From an uncultured Erythrobacter sp. (GTDB lineage Bacteria > Pseudomonadota > Alphaproteobacteria > Sphingomonadales > Sphingomonadaceae): a stretch of 64,000 bases of DNA. The notes below the pieces were generated by a model. That model was not told the origin of the DNA. It did no database searches and saw only the letters and a program-made list of their open reading frames with translations. The stretch covers positions 930,001-994,000 of the forward strand of contig CANMSD010000001.1 of NCBI GenBank assembly GCA_947500645.1, read 5' to 3'. This document shows, one piece after another, positions 1-8,240 of the stretch (the stretch's first letter is position 1; each line of letters begins with the position of its first letter). The position numbers and the translations under genes were made by a program.

Positions 1-127
1 ATAGGCGAGCAGGGTGTGAAGGGATAGTGAATGCTGCGCAACTTCGCTGTTTTTGGCGATGCCCAGTCTCGCTTTACCTTATCGAGTTTACCTTGTCGGG
101 GCGCCCACCCGCTCCTAGATACAGTCC
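1..127. other. Left edge, no supported gene
   Basis: This is the stretch before the first gene. In frame 1 a short open run ends at a TAG at 25-27 and could be the C-terminal tail of a gene starting outside the window, but eight codons are too few to identify anything. No convincing terminator, tRNA or promoter is visible. Confidence 0.3.
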
Positions 128-706
128 ATGTTTATTGAAACCGAAACGACGCCTAACCCGGCTAGCCTCAAATTCCTCCCCGGCCGCTCGGTAATGAGCG
201 CAGGCACGCGCGAATTCGCCAGTCCCGAAGCAGCGGAGGCCAGCCCACTCGCCCAAGCGATCTTCGACACTGGCGAAGTGGTGAATGTCTTTTTCGGTAG
301 CGATTTCGTCAGCGTAACCGCCGCACCTGGTGCAGACTGGGGTTCGCTCAAGTCGCAGGTGGTTGCAATCCTGCTCGATCACTTTGTTTCCGAAGCCCCT
401 CTGTTCACCCCCGGAACGGCTGGCGAGATTTCTGTCCCGATGGACGATGAGATGGCGGTTGAAGAAGCAGCGGAAGATTCGGAAATCATTGCGCAGATCA
501 ACGAGCTACTCGAAACCCGTGTACGCCCGGCGGTTGCCGGCGATGGCGGTGATATCGCCTATCGCGGGTTCAAGGATGGTGTGGTTTACCTGACACTGCA
601 GGGGGCGTGTTCGGGATGTCCATCCAGCACCGCGACGCTCAAGCACGGAATTGAAGGTCTGCTGAAACATTATGTGCCCGAGGTCGTTGAAGTTCGCGCA
701 GCGTAA
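128..706 (+). CDS. NifU family Fe-S scaffold/carrier protein (Nfu type)
   Basis: This 192-residue protein has an N-terminal Nfu_N-type domain (about residues 1-90, opening with the typical ETTPNPASLKF stretch) and a C-terminal NifU domain (about 115-190). The CSGC motif at residues 161-164 is the expected Fe-S binding CxxC. Family members carry assembled [4Fe-4S] clusters to client apoproteins in the cytosol, and MiaB and MutY in this window are plausible clients. An acidic linker (about 104-120) joins the domains. The start is the first ATG of the conserved N-terminus; the ribosome binding site is weak. Assignment to the family is firm; the exact paralogue name is not. Confidence 0.93.
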   Translation: MFIETETTPNPASLKFLPGRSVMSAGTREFASPEAAEASPLAQAIFDTGEVVNVFFGSDFVSVTAAPGADWGSLKSQVVAILLDHFVSEAPLFTPGTAGEISVPMDDEMAVEEAAEDSEIIAQINELLETRVRPAVAGDGGDIAYRGFKDGVVYLTLQGACSGCPSSTATLKHGIEGLLKHYVPEVVEVRAA

Positions 707-728
707 ATTTCAACCTTCAGGGACTTAC

Positions 729-1337
729 ATGACACAGCAGTTTCACGATCACGTTCTTTCAGACGACGCACTCGCCCAGCTTTTCAACGAAGCGCGCAGC
801 TATAACGGCTGGCTCGACAAGGCCGTGTCGGACGAACAACTCCACACGATCTGGGACCTGATGAAGATGGCCCCGACATCGGCTAACATGCAGCCGGTTC
901 GGATCGTCTGGGTCAAAGGCGACGATGCCAGGGCGAAGTTGGTCGAATGTGTGTCTGAAGGCAACCAGGACAAGGTGAAGGCCGCGCCCGTAACCGCGAT
1001 CATCGGCTACGATATCGACTTTCATGAAGAGCTTCCGTGGCTGTTCCCTCACACCGATGCGAAGAGCTGGTTTGAAGGTGACGAGGAAGGCCGTAAGGAA
1101 GGCGCGTTTCGCAATTCCTCGCTGCAGGGCGCATACTTGATGCTGGCTGCACGGGCGGTTGGGCTGGATTGCGGACCGATGTCGGGCTTCGATGCCGACA
1201 AGGTCAATGAGACCTTCTTTGCTGATGCACCGCGCCACCGCGTTAACTTCATTTGCTCGGTCGGCTACGGCGATCCAGAGAGTATCTTCGATCGCAGCCC
1301 GCGACCGGAATTCGGCAAGTTCAATCAGATTGTCTGA
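729..1337 (+). CDS. Malonic semialdehyde reductase RutE-like nitroreductase
   Basis: This 202-residue flavin reductase belongs to the nitroreductase superfamily and most resembles the RutE/HadB subgroup, with a MAPTSANMQPVR segment near residue 50 that is typical of FMN phosphate binding. RutE reduces malonic semialdehyde to 3-hydroxypropionate in pyrimidine breakdown, but no other rut genes are visible here, so the substrate is open. The start is the ATG at 729 after the previous stop; an upstream in-frame extension into the nifU-like gene is unlikely. The gene is plausibly cotranscribed with the gene before it, given the short 22-bp gap. Confidence 0.85.
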   Translation: MTQQFHDHVLSDDALAQLFNEARSYNGWLDKAVSDEQLHTIWDLMKMAPTSANMQPVRIVWVKGDDARAKLVECVSEGNQDKVKAAPVTAIIGYDIDFHEELPWLFPHTDAKSWFEGDEEGRKEGAFRNSSLQGAYLMLAARAVGLDCGPMSGFDADKVNETFFADAPRHRVNFICSVGYGDPESIFDRSPRPEFGKFNQIV

Positions 1338-1373
1338 CTTGCGAGTCCGCGCCGGCTGAGGCAGGACTTTCCC

Positions 1374-2045
1374 ATGCGCATTCTCGCCATCGAAACGGCC
1401 ACGCAAGCTTGCTCAGTCGCGCTGATCGACACGGGTCAGACACCGTCGCAGCAGTTGATCGGGCACGATCATCAGGAGCTTGGACGCGGTCACGCCGAAG
1501 CGCTCGTGCCCATGATCGCCGCATTGCCTGACAAAGGCCGGGCGGATCGCATCCACGTATCTTTGGGGCCAGGCAGCTTCACCGGCGTACGGATCGGGAT
1601 CGCTACGGCGCGCGCTCTTGGCGTTGCCTGGCGCGCGCAGGTGCTGGGTTATCGCACTTTGTCGCTGATCGCACGTATGGATTCGCAGGTGCCCGGCACG
1701 GAGCACTGGCCGTTCGAAACGGGCGGACCACAGCCATTCTTGGTGTGTATGAACGGCGGCCACGGCGAATGGTTTGTGCAAGGCTTCAACGACGCGAGAC
1801 AACCGATCGGCAAAGAACGGTCCATGTCACCAGATCTCGCCATCGCAGAATTCCAGCAAGACGTGGTAATCGGCTCAGCTGCTGAGCAATTTGTCGAGCT
1901 GCGCGGACGCGGAAAAAGCCTACATGTTTTGCCCAACGCTGTGGCAGCGTGCTATTTCGATGAGTCCGAGCTCTACAGCAACCTTACACCGATTTATGGC
2001 CGTGCGCCCGATGCCAAGCCGCAGGCGAAACGGGTCACGTCATGA
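1374..2045 (+). CDS. tsaB: tRNA threonylcarbamoyladenosine biosynthesis protein TsaB
   Basis: TsaB is the non-catalytic ASKHA-fold partner of TsaD in making t6A37 on ANN-decoding tRNAs. The 223-residue product starts MRILAIETAT and carries the signature GPGSFTGVRIG at about residues 65-75. The length is normal. The start ATG follows a purine-rich GAGGCAGGA site. The stop overlaps the rimI start by four bases (ATGA), indicating translational coupling, an arrangement widely conserved in alphaproteobacteria. Confidence 0.95.
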   Translation: MRILAIETATQACSVALIDTGQTPSQQLIGHDHQELGRGHAEALVPMIAALPDKGRADRIHVSLGPGSFTGVRIGIATARALGVAWRAQVLGYRTLSLIARMDSQVPGTEHWPFETGGPQPFLVCMNGGHGEWFVQGFNDARQPIGKERSMSPDLAIAEFQQDVVIGSAAEQFVELRGRGKSLHVLPNAVAACYFDESELYSNLTPIYGRAPDAKPQAKRVTS

Positions 2046-2521
2046 GCGTATCCACGTGTCAGATCGACCACATCATGGATGTTATGGCGGCAGCCTTCGA
2101 TCCAGCCTACGGTGAGGCATGGAACCGCCGTCAGGTCACCGATGCCCTTTCCATGCCGAGCACCCACGCCGTGCTGGTCGATAGCGAAGGCGTCATCGTG
2201 GAAGGCCCTGAGCATTTCAATGGCGAAGGCGCGGCAGGCTTCGTGCTTACCCGCAGTGCCCCGGGTGAAGAAGAATTGCTGCTAATCGCGGTTCGCCCCG
2301 ATTATCGCGGGCGCGGCCTTGCCAAAAGCCTGATCGATCACCTGTTTCTTTCCGCCCGCCAACGCGGTGCCGAGCGCGTCTTCCTCGAAATGCGGCGCGG
2401 CAATCCCGCAATACATCTTTATGAGAAGGTGGGGTTTGAGCCAATCGGCGAGCGCCCCAAATATTATCGCCTAGAAAATGGCGAACGTATCGACGCGATT
2501 ACTTTCGGACGGACAATCTAG
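2042..2521 (+). CDS. rimI: Ribosomal protein S18 alanine N-acetyltransferase RimI
   Basis: This GNAT-fold acetyltransferase of 159 residues has the acetyl-CoA loop RGRGLA at residues 89-94 and a preceding beta strand LLLIAVRPDYRG. RimI acetylates the N-terminal alanine of ribosomal protein S18. Placement directly after tsaB with a four-base overlap is the standard tsaB-rimI pairing and is the main reason for choosing RimI over a generic GNAT enzyme. An unusual feature is a somewhat long insertion between the second and third strands (about residues 50-62). Confidence 0.92.
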   Translation: MSVSTCQIDHIMDVMAAAFDPAYGEAWNRRQVTDALSMPSTHAVLVDSEGVIVEGPEHFNGEGAAGFVLTRSAPGEEELLLIAVRPDYRGRGLAKSLIDHLFLSARQRGAERVFLEMRRGNPAIHLYEKVGFEPIGERPKYYRLENGERIDAITFGRTI

Positions 2522-2649
2522 AACGATCTTGGACCTATCGGGTCTTGATTTATTTGCGAACAACCTATTGGTCTGGTTGCAAAGGTTGAGGAGCTGGTTC
2601 ATGGAAATGCCATCGGAAAAATCCGAACATAAAATAATGAGGAACTCTG

Positions 2650-3084
2650 ATGGAAGATCTGGACATTGAGATGAAGGAAACTCTGATTACGCTGACTAGC
2701 GACATTGTCGCGGCGCATGTCAGCAACAATGATGTGGACGTGGATGATGTCCCTTCATTGATCACGAATGTATTCTCTGCGCTTGCCGGCCTCGGCGAGC
2801 CTGAAACGCCTGAAGAAGTGCGTCCTGACCCTGCGGTTTCGGTGCGTTCTTCGGTCAAGAAGGATCACATCGTTTGCCTCGACTGCGGCAAGAAGATGAA
2901 GATGCTCAAGCGTCACCTTTCGACCGAGCATGACATGACGCCGGACGAATATCGCGCACGTTGGGAACTGTCGGCCGACTATCCGCTGGTTGCTCCAAAC
3001 TACGCGGAAACGCGCCGTGATCTCGCCAAGAAGATCGGTCTGGGCCGCAAGCCGGTAAAAGGCCGCGGTCGCCGGAAAAAGTGA
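2650..3084 (+). CDS. MucR/Ros family zinc-finger transcriptional regulator
   Basis: The 144-residue protein belongs to the MucR/Ros family. Its prokaryotic zinc finger is Cys76-x2-Cys79-x9-His89-x4-His94, followed by the family's conserved MTPDEYRARWEL segment and a basic C-terminal tail. MucR proteins silence and regulate genes for surface polysaccharides, motility and the cell cycle in alphaproteobacteria and bind AT-rich DNA. The start ATG has the site GAGGAACTCTG upstream. The 128-bp gap before it is relatively AT-rich, which would fit autoregulation, though I see no defined site. Position before fur is conserved in the order. Confidence 0.93.
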   Translation: MEDLDIEMKETLITLTSDIVAAHVSNNDVDVDDVPSLITNVFSALAGLGEPETPEEVRPDPAVSVRSSVKKDHIVCLDCGKKMKMLKRHLSTEHDMTPDEYRARWELSADYPLVAPNYAETRRDLAKKIGLGRKPVKGRGRRKK

Positions 3085-3115
3085 TCACAGTGATCACCCG
3101 GCACAACCTGTGCCG
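3081..3115. terminator. Tandem palindromes and hairpin at the end of mucR
   Basis: Two copies of the 8-bp palindrome GTGATCAC (3081-3088 and 3090-3097), separated by one base, overlap the mucR stop codon. They are followed at once by a hairpin CGGCAC-aacct-GTGCCG (3099-3115). There is no T-run, so intrinsic termination is uncertain. Together they could form a transcript-end structure or a protein-binding site. Confidence 0.4.
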
Positions 3116-3139
3116 TCCAACTTGAGCTATGCGCCTCGT

Positions 3140-3176
3140 CCCGATATGGGAACCGAATAATGAGACCCTATATGGG
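3140..3176. promoter_or_regulatory. Paired CCCnATATGGG sites upstream of fur
   Basis: CCCGATATGGG (3140-3150) and CCCTATATGGG (3166-3176) are two near-identical 11-mers with dyad character, 26 bp apart centre to centre, just upstream of fur. Two repeats at about two and a half helical turns suggest an operator or core promoter region. No classical Fur box is evident. The binding protein is unknown. Confidence 0.35.
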
Positions 3177-3206
3177 GGCGGGGCAGCCTAGCTGGCGGAG
3201 TTGAGA

Positions 3207-3629
3207 GTGCAGCAAAAGATCGATCTCGAACAATTATGTGCGGAAAAGGGCCTGCGCATCACCGAACAGCGCCGGGTTATCGCCAAGGTCCTGTCGGAGA
3301 GTGACGATCACCCGGATGTCGAGCTGCTGCACAGCCGCGCCTCCGCCATCGATTCAAAGATTTCTATTGCAACCGTCTATCGCACGGTTCGTCTGTTTGA
3401 AGAGGCCGGCATTCTCGATCGCCACGATTTCGGCGATGGTCGCTCGCGCTATGAACCCGTTCCTGAGGCTCACCACGATCACCTGATCGATGTCGAAACC
3501 GGCAAGGTGGTGGAATTCGTCGATCCTGAAGTGGAATCGCTTCAGCGACAAATTGCCGAACGACTTGGCTATCGCCTGGTTGACCATCGCATGGAACTTT
3601 ACGGCGTCCGGCTCAATCGTGACGACTAG
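3207..3629 (+). CDS. fur: Fur family ferric uptake regulator
   Basis: This 140-residue Fur-family repressor has a winged-helix domain (about residues 10-80, containing SIATVYRTVRLFEEAGI) and a C-terminal metal-binding and dimerisation domain with the His cluster AHHDHLID. The CxxC structural zinc sites of E. coli Fur are absent; the only cysteine is near the N-terminus, as is usual in alphaproteobacterial Fur/Mur proteins. It may therefore sense Fe or Mn. No ATG is available: GTG at 3207 is preferred because GGCGGAG lies six bases upstream, while the in-frame TTG at 3201 abuts that site. Confidence 0.93.
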   Translation: MQQKIDLEQLCAEKGLRITEQRRVIAKVLSESDDHPDVELLHSRASAIDSKISIATVYRTVRLFEEAGILDRHDFGDGRSRYEPVPEAHHDHLIDVETGKVVEFVDPEVESLQRQIAERLGYRLVDHRMELYGVRLNRDD

Positions 3630-3666
3630 ACGAGAGCGTCTCGACCGCGAGCGTCGCATTGATGCG

Positions 3667-4524
3667 ATGCACGGCAAGACGACACCACTCTCTGCGATGG
3701 GCTGGCTGCGGTTCACCTATCGCTCGATCATGCTCGCATTGGGTGTGCTGGTCTGTGTGCCGGTCCACTATTTGTGGCGCGTTTTTGCCTACGGTTCGCC
3801 GATCCCAATGTATTTCCTGCGTTATGCGGCGTGGGTTTCCGGTGCTCGGGTGGAAGTCATCGGCACTCATTTGAAGCGCGATGTGTTTTACGTCGCCAAT
3901 CACCTGTCCTGGCTCGACATTCTTTCGATGGCCGGCGCTTGCGGCACAGCCTTTGTCGCCAAGGCCGAGTTGGCAGAGGCTCCGGTGGTCGGGTGGCTCG
4001 CCTCGCTCAACCGCACGGTTTTCGTGAAACGCGAGCATCGCATGGGTGTGGCGGAGCAAATCAACGCCTTGCGCGAAGCCCTGTCGGACAATTGGGCGGT
4101 AACGGTCTTTCCGGAAGGTACTACGACTGACGGACAGTCACTCCTGCCCTTCAAGACCAGCATGTTGAGCGTACTCGAACCACCACCACCCGGCGTGATG
4201 GTGCAACCCGTACTGCTAGATTACGGCGACGTTGCGGAGGAAATTGGTTGGATCGGCGATGAAACCGGCCTCAACAACGCCAAGCGCGTGCTCGCCCGGA
4301 AAGGCACATTCCCACTGCGCCTGCATTTTCTCGAGCCGTTTAGTCCCGAAGACTATCGTGGGCGCAAGAAGATCGGCGCAGAGGCACGCAGCCGGATTGA
4401 AGATGCTTTGCTCGAAGTGCTTGGTAAGCCGCTACGCGATTTCCGTCATACGGTCCCGCCCATCCGCTACGAAGCGCCGGAAGAAGCAGCGGCCTCGGTC
4501 GAACGGAATGAAAAGGCGAAATAA
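3667..4524 (+). CDS. plsC: 1-acyl-sn-glycerol-3-phosphate acyltransferase PlsC
   Basis: This 285-residue membrane acyltransferase makes phosphatidic acid from lysophosphatidic acid. A hydrophobic N-terminal segment (about 19-37) precedes the catalytic HxxxxD motif (His79-Asp84 in NHLSWLD) and the phosphate-binding FPEG (148-151). The C-terminus is long and hydrophilic. The start is uncertain: ATG at 3667 is used, but a GTG at 3619 overlapping the end of fur is also in frame. Convergent with the LysR gene, with a 33-bp gap containing the palindrome CTCGCGCGAG. Confidence 0.92.
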   Translation: MHGKTTPLSAMGWLRFTYRSIMLALGVLVCVPVHYLWRVFAYGSPIPMYFLRYAAWVSGARVEVIGTHLKRDVFYVANHLSWLDILSMAGACGTAFVAKAELAEAPVVGWLASLNRTVFVKREHRMGVAEQINALREALSDNWAVTVFPEGTTTDGQSLLPFKTSMLSVLEPPPPGVMVQPVLLDYGDVAEEIGWIGDETGLNNAKRVLARKGTFPLRLHFLEPFSPEDYRGRKKIGAEARSRIEDALLEVLGKPLRDFRHTVPPIRYEAPEEAAASVERNEKAK

Positions 4525-4557
4525 GCGCACTTTGAGCGCTCCCTGCTCTCGCGCGAG

Positions 4558-5442
4558 CTACAGCCCGGCGCGCACCAGCCAATCGTGGAACAGCCGAACC
4601 GGGCGCAACTCCAGCGCAGTCGGCTTGCACACAAACCAATAGCTGTAAGGGCTTTCGACCTCGAGGCCGTAGAGATCGGTCAAACGGCTATCAGCCGCCC
4701 GGCGCAAATGGTCATCGTGCATGATCGCCACGCCAAGGCCTTGCGCGGCGGCCTCCAGCATCAATTGGCCGGAATCATAATGATCGATCGCCGCAGGATC
4801 CATTTCCTCCATGCCGAGCGCCTTTTTCCAAGCCTCGAAACTGGCGGGTAGCTCGTTGTGAATCAGGAAAGTCTGTTTCTCGAGCGCTTCCTGATCGACC
4901 TTATCGCCAATCTTCGCGGCAACATCCTTGCTGCAAATAGCGTGGACTAGATTGTGATCGAGCCGAACGGCATGCAGGCCGGTGTCCGGCCCGCGTGAGA
5001 GTATTATTGCCGCGTCCAGCGTATCTCCTACCCGGTCTTCGAGATGCGGGCCTGTGTCGATGTCGATGTGCAGCAGCGGGTGCCGCTTGCGCAGTTCGCC
5101 CAAACGCGGGAACAGTCGTTGGCTACCAAACAGCGGCAAGACGCCCAAGCGCAGGCGCAACAGCGAGATATTATCCGACTGACTTTCAACCGCGCGAGCG
5201 AGCGATTCCAGATGCGGATTCACCGCTTCGTAGAAGGCCTGCCCTTCATCGGTCAGCTGCATGCTTTGGCGCGCACGTGTGAAAAGCTTCTTGCCGACGA
5301 ATTCTTCCAGATTGCTGATCCGTCGCGACAAAGCCGATGGGCTGAGACCAATTTCTTCGGCGGCAGCACGAGCGGAACCAAGACGCACTGTGCGCATGAA
5401 AGCTTCGAGTGCGCGAAGTGGGGGTAGTCGGCGGGAGGGCAT
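4558..5442 (-). CDS. LysR family transcriptional regulator (GcvA-like)
   Basis: The 294-residue protein has an N-terminal winged HTH (about residues 6-65, with LGSARAAAEEIGLSPSALSRRI) and a C-terminal periplasmic-binding-protein-like effector domain (about 90-290). The opening RRLPPLRALEAF is typical of GcvA-type LysR proteins. The effector and targets are unknown. It starts at an ATG with AAGGAG six bases upstream; that Shine-Dalgarno sequence is one arm of an inverted repeat. The gene lies between plsC and corC, where the alphaproteobacterial order would normally run plsC-miaB, so it may mark a rearrangement junction. Confidence 0.88.
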   Translation of the reverse strand: MPSRRLPPLRALEAFMRTVRLGSARAAAEEIGLSPSALSRRISNLEEFVGKKLFTRARQSMQLTDEGQAFYEAVNPHLESLARAVESQSDNISLLRLRLGVLPLFGSQRLFPRLGELRKRHPLLHIDIDTGPHLEDRVGDTLDAAIILSRGPDTGLHAVRLDHNLVHAICSKDVAAKIGDKVDQEALEKQTFLIHNELPASFEAWKKALGMEEMDPAAIDHYDSGQLMLEAAAQGLGVAIMHDDHLRRAADSRLTDLYGLEVESPYSYWFVCKPTALELRPVRLFHDWLVRAGL

Positions 5443-5448
5443 GCATAA

Positions 5449-5465
5449 CTCCTTGTTATAAGGAG
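5449..5465. repeat. Inverted repeat covering the LysR ribosome binding site
   Basis: CTCCTT-gttat-AAGGAG is a perfect 6-bp dyad with a 5-bp spacer. On the minus strand the first arm is the Shine-Dalgarno sequence of the LysR gene. If transcribed, the hairpin would pair the ribosome binding site with its complement; as DNA it could be part of an autoregulatory site. Confidence 0.4.
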
Positions 5466-5523
5466 CTACGCATGACTAGCGGAAAAGATGCAAAAAATCG
5501 AAGAACCCGCAAAAAATTCTTCG

Positions 5524-6441
5524 CTAGCTTGTCTTTTCCGCATCGACTGGAGCGTGGAGACGCAATCTTTTCACATGCGTTTCATCGGCCGCTGTTACTT
5601 CAATTCGCCAGCCGCTGGGATGTTCCAAACGTGTCCCAACCGAAGGCACCTGCTCGGCCAAAACAAAAGCGAGACCGCCAAGTGTATCGACCGACTCCTC
5701 GACCTCGGCAAGCTGCGGATCCACCATATCGGCAACGTCATCCAGCTCGGCCCGCGCATCGCAATCCCACATGCCCTCACCAATCGCGACGATCAGCGCT
5801 TCCGGCGTTTCATCGTGCTCATCCTCGATCTCGCCCACGATTTCCTCGACCAGATCTTCAATCGTTATAAGGCCATCCGTGCCCGAAAACTCATCGAGCA
5901 CAACCGCAAGATGGACCCGGCGGGCGCGCATATCGGCGAGCACGTCTAGAGCGCCGCGCACTTGCGGCACATAGATCGGCTGGCGCATCAGCGTGGTCCA
6001 GTCCTTGGGCGGCGGCTTGCCGTTCGCGAGATAGGGGAACACGTCCTTGATGTGGACCATGCCGATCACTTCATCGAGCGTCTCGCGATAGACCGGCATG
6101 CGCGAATGTCCGTTTTCGCTGAAACTCGCGACCAGCTCTTCCCAGCTGATCGAGGCATCGACAGCAATGATCTCGCCGCGCGGCACAGCAACATCATCGG
6201 CATCGTGTTCGCTGAAATGCAGCAGATTGCGCAACATCTGTCGCTCAACCGGCGAGAGGTCGCCATTACCCTCGGTCTCTGGCTCAGTCTCGCCATTCTC
6301 GCCTTCATGCTCGTCGATCGCCTCCTCTAGCTGCGCGCGCAAGGAACGATCACCGTCACCGGCACCGATAAGTTTTCGAAAGCGGGCCCACAGCCCGCTG
6401 CTACTGTCCGCGTCTCCGGCGGGGGATTGAGAATCGGGCAT
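5524..6441 (-). CDS. corC: CorC/HlyC-type CBS-domain protein
   Basis: This 305-residue soluble protein has a paired CBS region (about residues 75-200, including MVHIKDVFPYL and LDEFSGTDGLITIEDLVEEIVGEI) and a C-terminal transporter-associated HlyC/CorC domain. Family members are linked to Mg/Co homeostasis and, in the ybeY-phoH neighbourhood, to membrane biogenesis. There is no DUF21 membrane domain, so it is the short CorC type. ATG at 6441 is chosen; an in-frame GTG at 6459 would add six residues. It is the last gene of the miaB-phoH-ybeY-corC set. Confidence 0.9.
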   Translation of the reverse strand: MPDSQSPAGDADSSSGLWARFRKLIGAGDGDRSLRAQLEEAIDEHEGENGETEPETEGNGDLSPVERQMLRNLLHFSEHDADDVAVPRGEIIAVDASISWEELVASFSENGHSRMPVYRETLDEVIGMVHIKDVFPYLANGKPPPKDWTTLMRQPIYVPQVRGALDVLADMRARRVHLAVVLDEFSGTDGLITIEDLVEEIVGEIEDEHDETPEALIVAIGEGMWDCDARAELDDVADMVDPQLAEVEESVDTLGGLAFVLAEQVPSVGTRLEHPSGWRIEVTAADETHVKRLRLHAPVDAEKTS

Positions 6442-6480
6442 GGCCCTGAGCTTTGTCACTCCAAGATCACCCTGCGAAAT

Positions 6481-6993
6481 TCAGGGTCGGTCTGCATATG
6501 GGTCTGCGATACCCATTTTTGCAAGTATTGCAATTTCGAGCGCCTCCATCGCGTCGGCATCTTCATCGGACGCTTCGTGGTCATATCCCGCCAGATGCAG
6601 CAGGCCGTGAGTAATCAAATGGGCGGTGTGATGCTCCACGCTGACACCCTTCTCGGTCGCTTCGCGCGCGCAGGTTTCGTGCGCCAACGCGAGGTCGCCA
6701 AGCATCTCCGGTGGGCCGTCGGACGAGAGCGCGAGCAAATCATCGCGCGCCAACATGGGGAAGCTCAGCACATTGGTCGGCTTGTCCCGGTCTCGCCATT
6801 CGCGGTTGAGCGCGTGGACTTCGGCATCGGTTGTGAACAGCAGGCTGGCACTCAGGCGGGGGTTGGCCAGCTCTGGGGTGACATCCGCGACCGCTTCAGA
6901 CACAGCTTGCGCAAGCGCCTCCCAGTCGCCAGCTGGCCAGCCGTCAATATCGATGTCGAGGTTCAACTCGTCATTGCGATCGGAGCGAAGCAA
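6481..6993 (-). CDS. ybeY: Endoribonuclease YbeY (rRNA maturation)
   Basis: YbeY is a zinc-dependent single-strand endoribonuclease needed for 16S rRNA 3' end maturation and 70S quality control. The 170-residue product carries the H-x3-H-x5-H zinc motif (His129, His133, His139 in HGLLHLAGYDH) and the conserved RDRDKPTNVLSFP segment. No in-frame ATG fits; translation most likely starts at TTG 6993, since the nearby ATG at 6998 is out of frame. It sits between phoH and corC, the usual order. Confidence 0.94.
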   Translation of the reverse strand: MLRSDRNDELNLDIDIDGWPAGDWEALAQAVSEAVADVTPELANPRLSASLLFTTDAEVHALNREWRDRDKPTNVLSFPMLARDDLLALSSDGPPEMLGDLALAHETCAREATEKGVSVEHHTAHLITHGLLHLAGYDHEASDEDADAMEALEIAILAKMGIADPYADRP

Positions 6994-7056
6994 TCCATGG
7001 ACAGACCCTGGATCGCTGCGCCGGCGTCGCCTCCTCGCTCTGACGGTGTCGCGACG

Positions 7057-8088
7057 TCACTCGCCCTTCCCCTCATAGGCCTCGACAATACGGCCCACGA
7101 TTGGATGACGCACCACGTCGGCTGCGGTGAAGCGCGTCACCGCAATACCTTCCACACCTTCCAGCCGCTCGACCGCATCGGCCAGCCCGCTCATCCGGTC
7201 ACCACCGGGAATGTCGACCTGGCGTGGGTCTCCGCAAATCACCATCCGGCTGTTCTGGCCGAAGCGGGTAAGGAACATCTTCATCTGCTCACGCGTGGTG
7301 TTTTGCGCCTCGTCGAGAATAACAAACGCATCCGCCAAGGTCCGACCGCGCATAAAGGCTATGGGCGCAATCTCGATCTCACCGCTGGCAATGCGCCGCT
7401 CCACTTGCTCGGGCGGCATGCAATCATATAGCGCGTCGTAGATCGGGCGCAGGTAGGGATCGACCTTGTCCTTCATATCTCCCGGCAGGAAGCCGAGCTT
7501 CTCACCCGCTTCGACTGCGGGCCGTGAGAGGATCAAACGCTGTACGCTGCCGGATATGAGCTGGCTGACCGCCTGAGCCACCGCAAGATAGGTCTTGCCG
7601 GTGCCCGCCGGACCGAGCGCAAAGATCAGCTCATCGCGGGCCAGCTGTTGCATATAAGGGATCTGGTTCGCAGACCGAGGTACGATGGTCTTACGCCGCG
7701 TGCGGATCATGATCGGAGGCGCTTCTTTCTCGCCCGAGATGATGCCTTCCAACGTCGGTTCGTTCGACATCGCAATCAGGGATTCGATCGCGCCGGCATC
7801 GAGGTCCTGCCCCTTGGCCAGCCGATCGTACATGGTGGTGAGGGTCTCGCGAGCCCGCGCAACATTGTCTTCCGGCCCTTCGATCAGGATCTTGTCCCCG
7901 CGCGCATGGATAAACACGCCCAAGCGGTTTTCGACCTGCACGAGATTGGCGTCGAATTGGCCGAACAATGGACCGAGAAGCGACTGATTTTCAAAGGTCA
8001 CTTCCGTTCTGGCACGGCGACTTTCGCGAAGAGGTACGGGATCGGGCGAAATCGCCGGATCAGCTGATTTGGTTGGTCTACGGCCCAT
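7057..8088 (-). CDS. phoH: PhoH family ATPase/RNA helicase-like protein
   Basis: The 343-residue PhoH-like protein has an N-terminal KH-like/domain-linker part (about 25-130) and a P-loop ATPase core with Walker A GPAGTGKT at residues 159-166 and Walker B FVILDEAQN at about 255-263. PhoH is a cytosolic ATPase, probably acting on RNA alongside YbeY. The spacing to ybeY is 63 bp. The upstream region to miaB (8089-8240) holds no further gene. Confidence 0.93.
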   Translation of the reverse strand: MGRRPTKSADPAISPDPVPLRESRRARTEVTFENQSLLGPLFGQFDANLVQVENRLGVFIHARGDKILIEGPEDNVARARETLTTMYDRLAKGQDLDAGAIESLIAMSNEPTLEGIISGEKEAPPIMIRTRRKTIVPRSANQIPYMQQLARDELIFALGPAGTGKTYLAVAQAVSQLISGSVQRLILSRPAVEAGEKLGFLPGDMKDKVDPYLRPIYDALYDCMPPEQVERRIASGEIEIAPIAFMRGRTLADAFVILDEAQNTTREQMKMFLTRFGQNSRMVICGDPRQVDIPGGDRMSGLADAVERLEGVEGIAVTRFTAADVVRHPIVGRIVEAYEGKGE

Positions 8089-8240
8089 AAAATCTGAAGC
8101 GTGCGTCCTTTGCCTGTACCTCGTGTCCGAGTCGGAAAGGTAAGCCGCATCTGCGCCAAGGCAAGCTTCTGGCCGTTACATGTCGGTGGAAAGTCGCAGA
8201 ACTGCAATAGTTTTGATGCGGCTAACCGACATCGAGCGCC

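Noticed and set aside
5472..5870. Plus-strand open frame beginning MTSGKDAKN with AAGGAG upstream, near the LysR gene
   Set aside because: Most of it is antisense to corC, it is full of Pro/Arg typical of shadow frames, and the SD is explained as one arm of the palindrome.
6427..7431. 334-codon plus-strand frame over ybeY and phoH
   Set aside because: It is antisense to two strongly conserved genes and its composition is atypical for a real protein.
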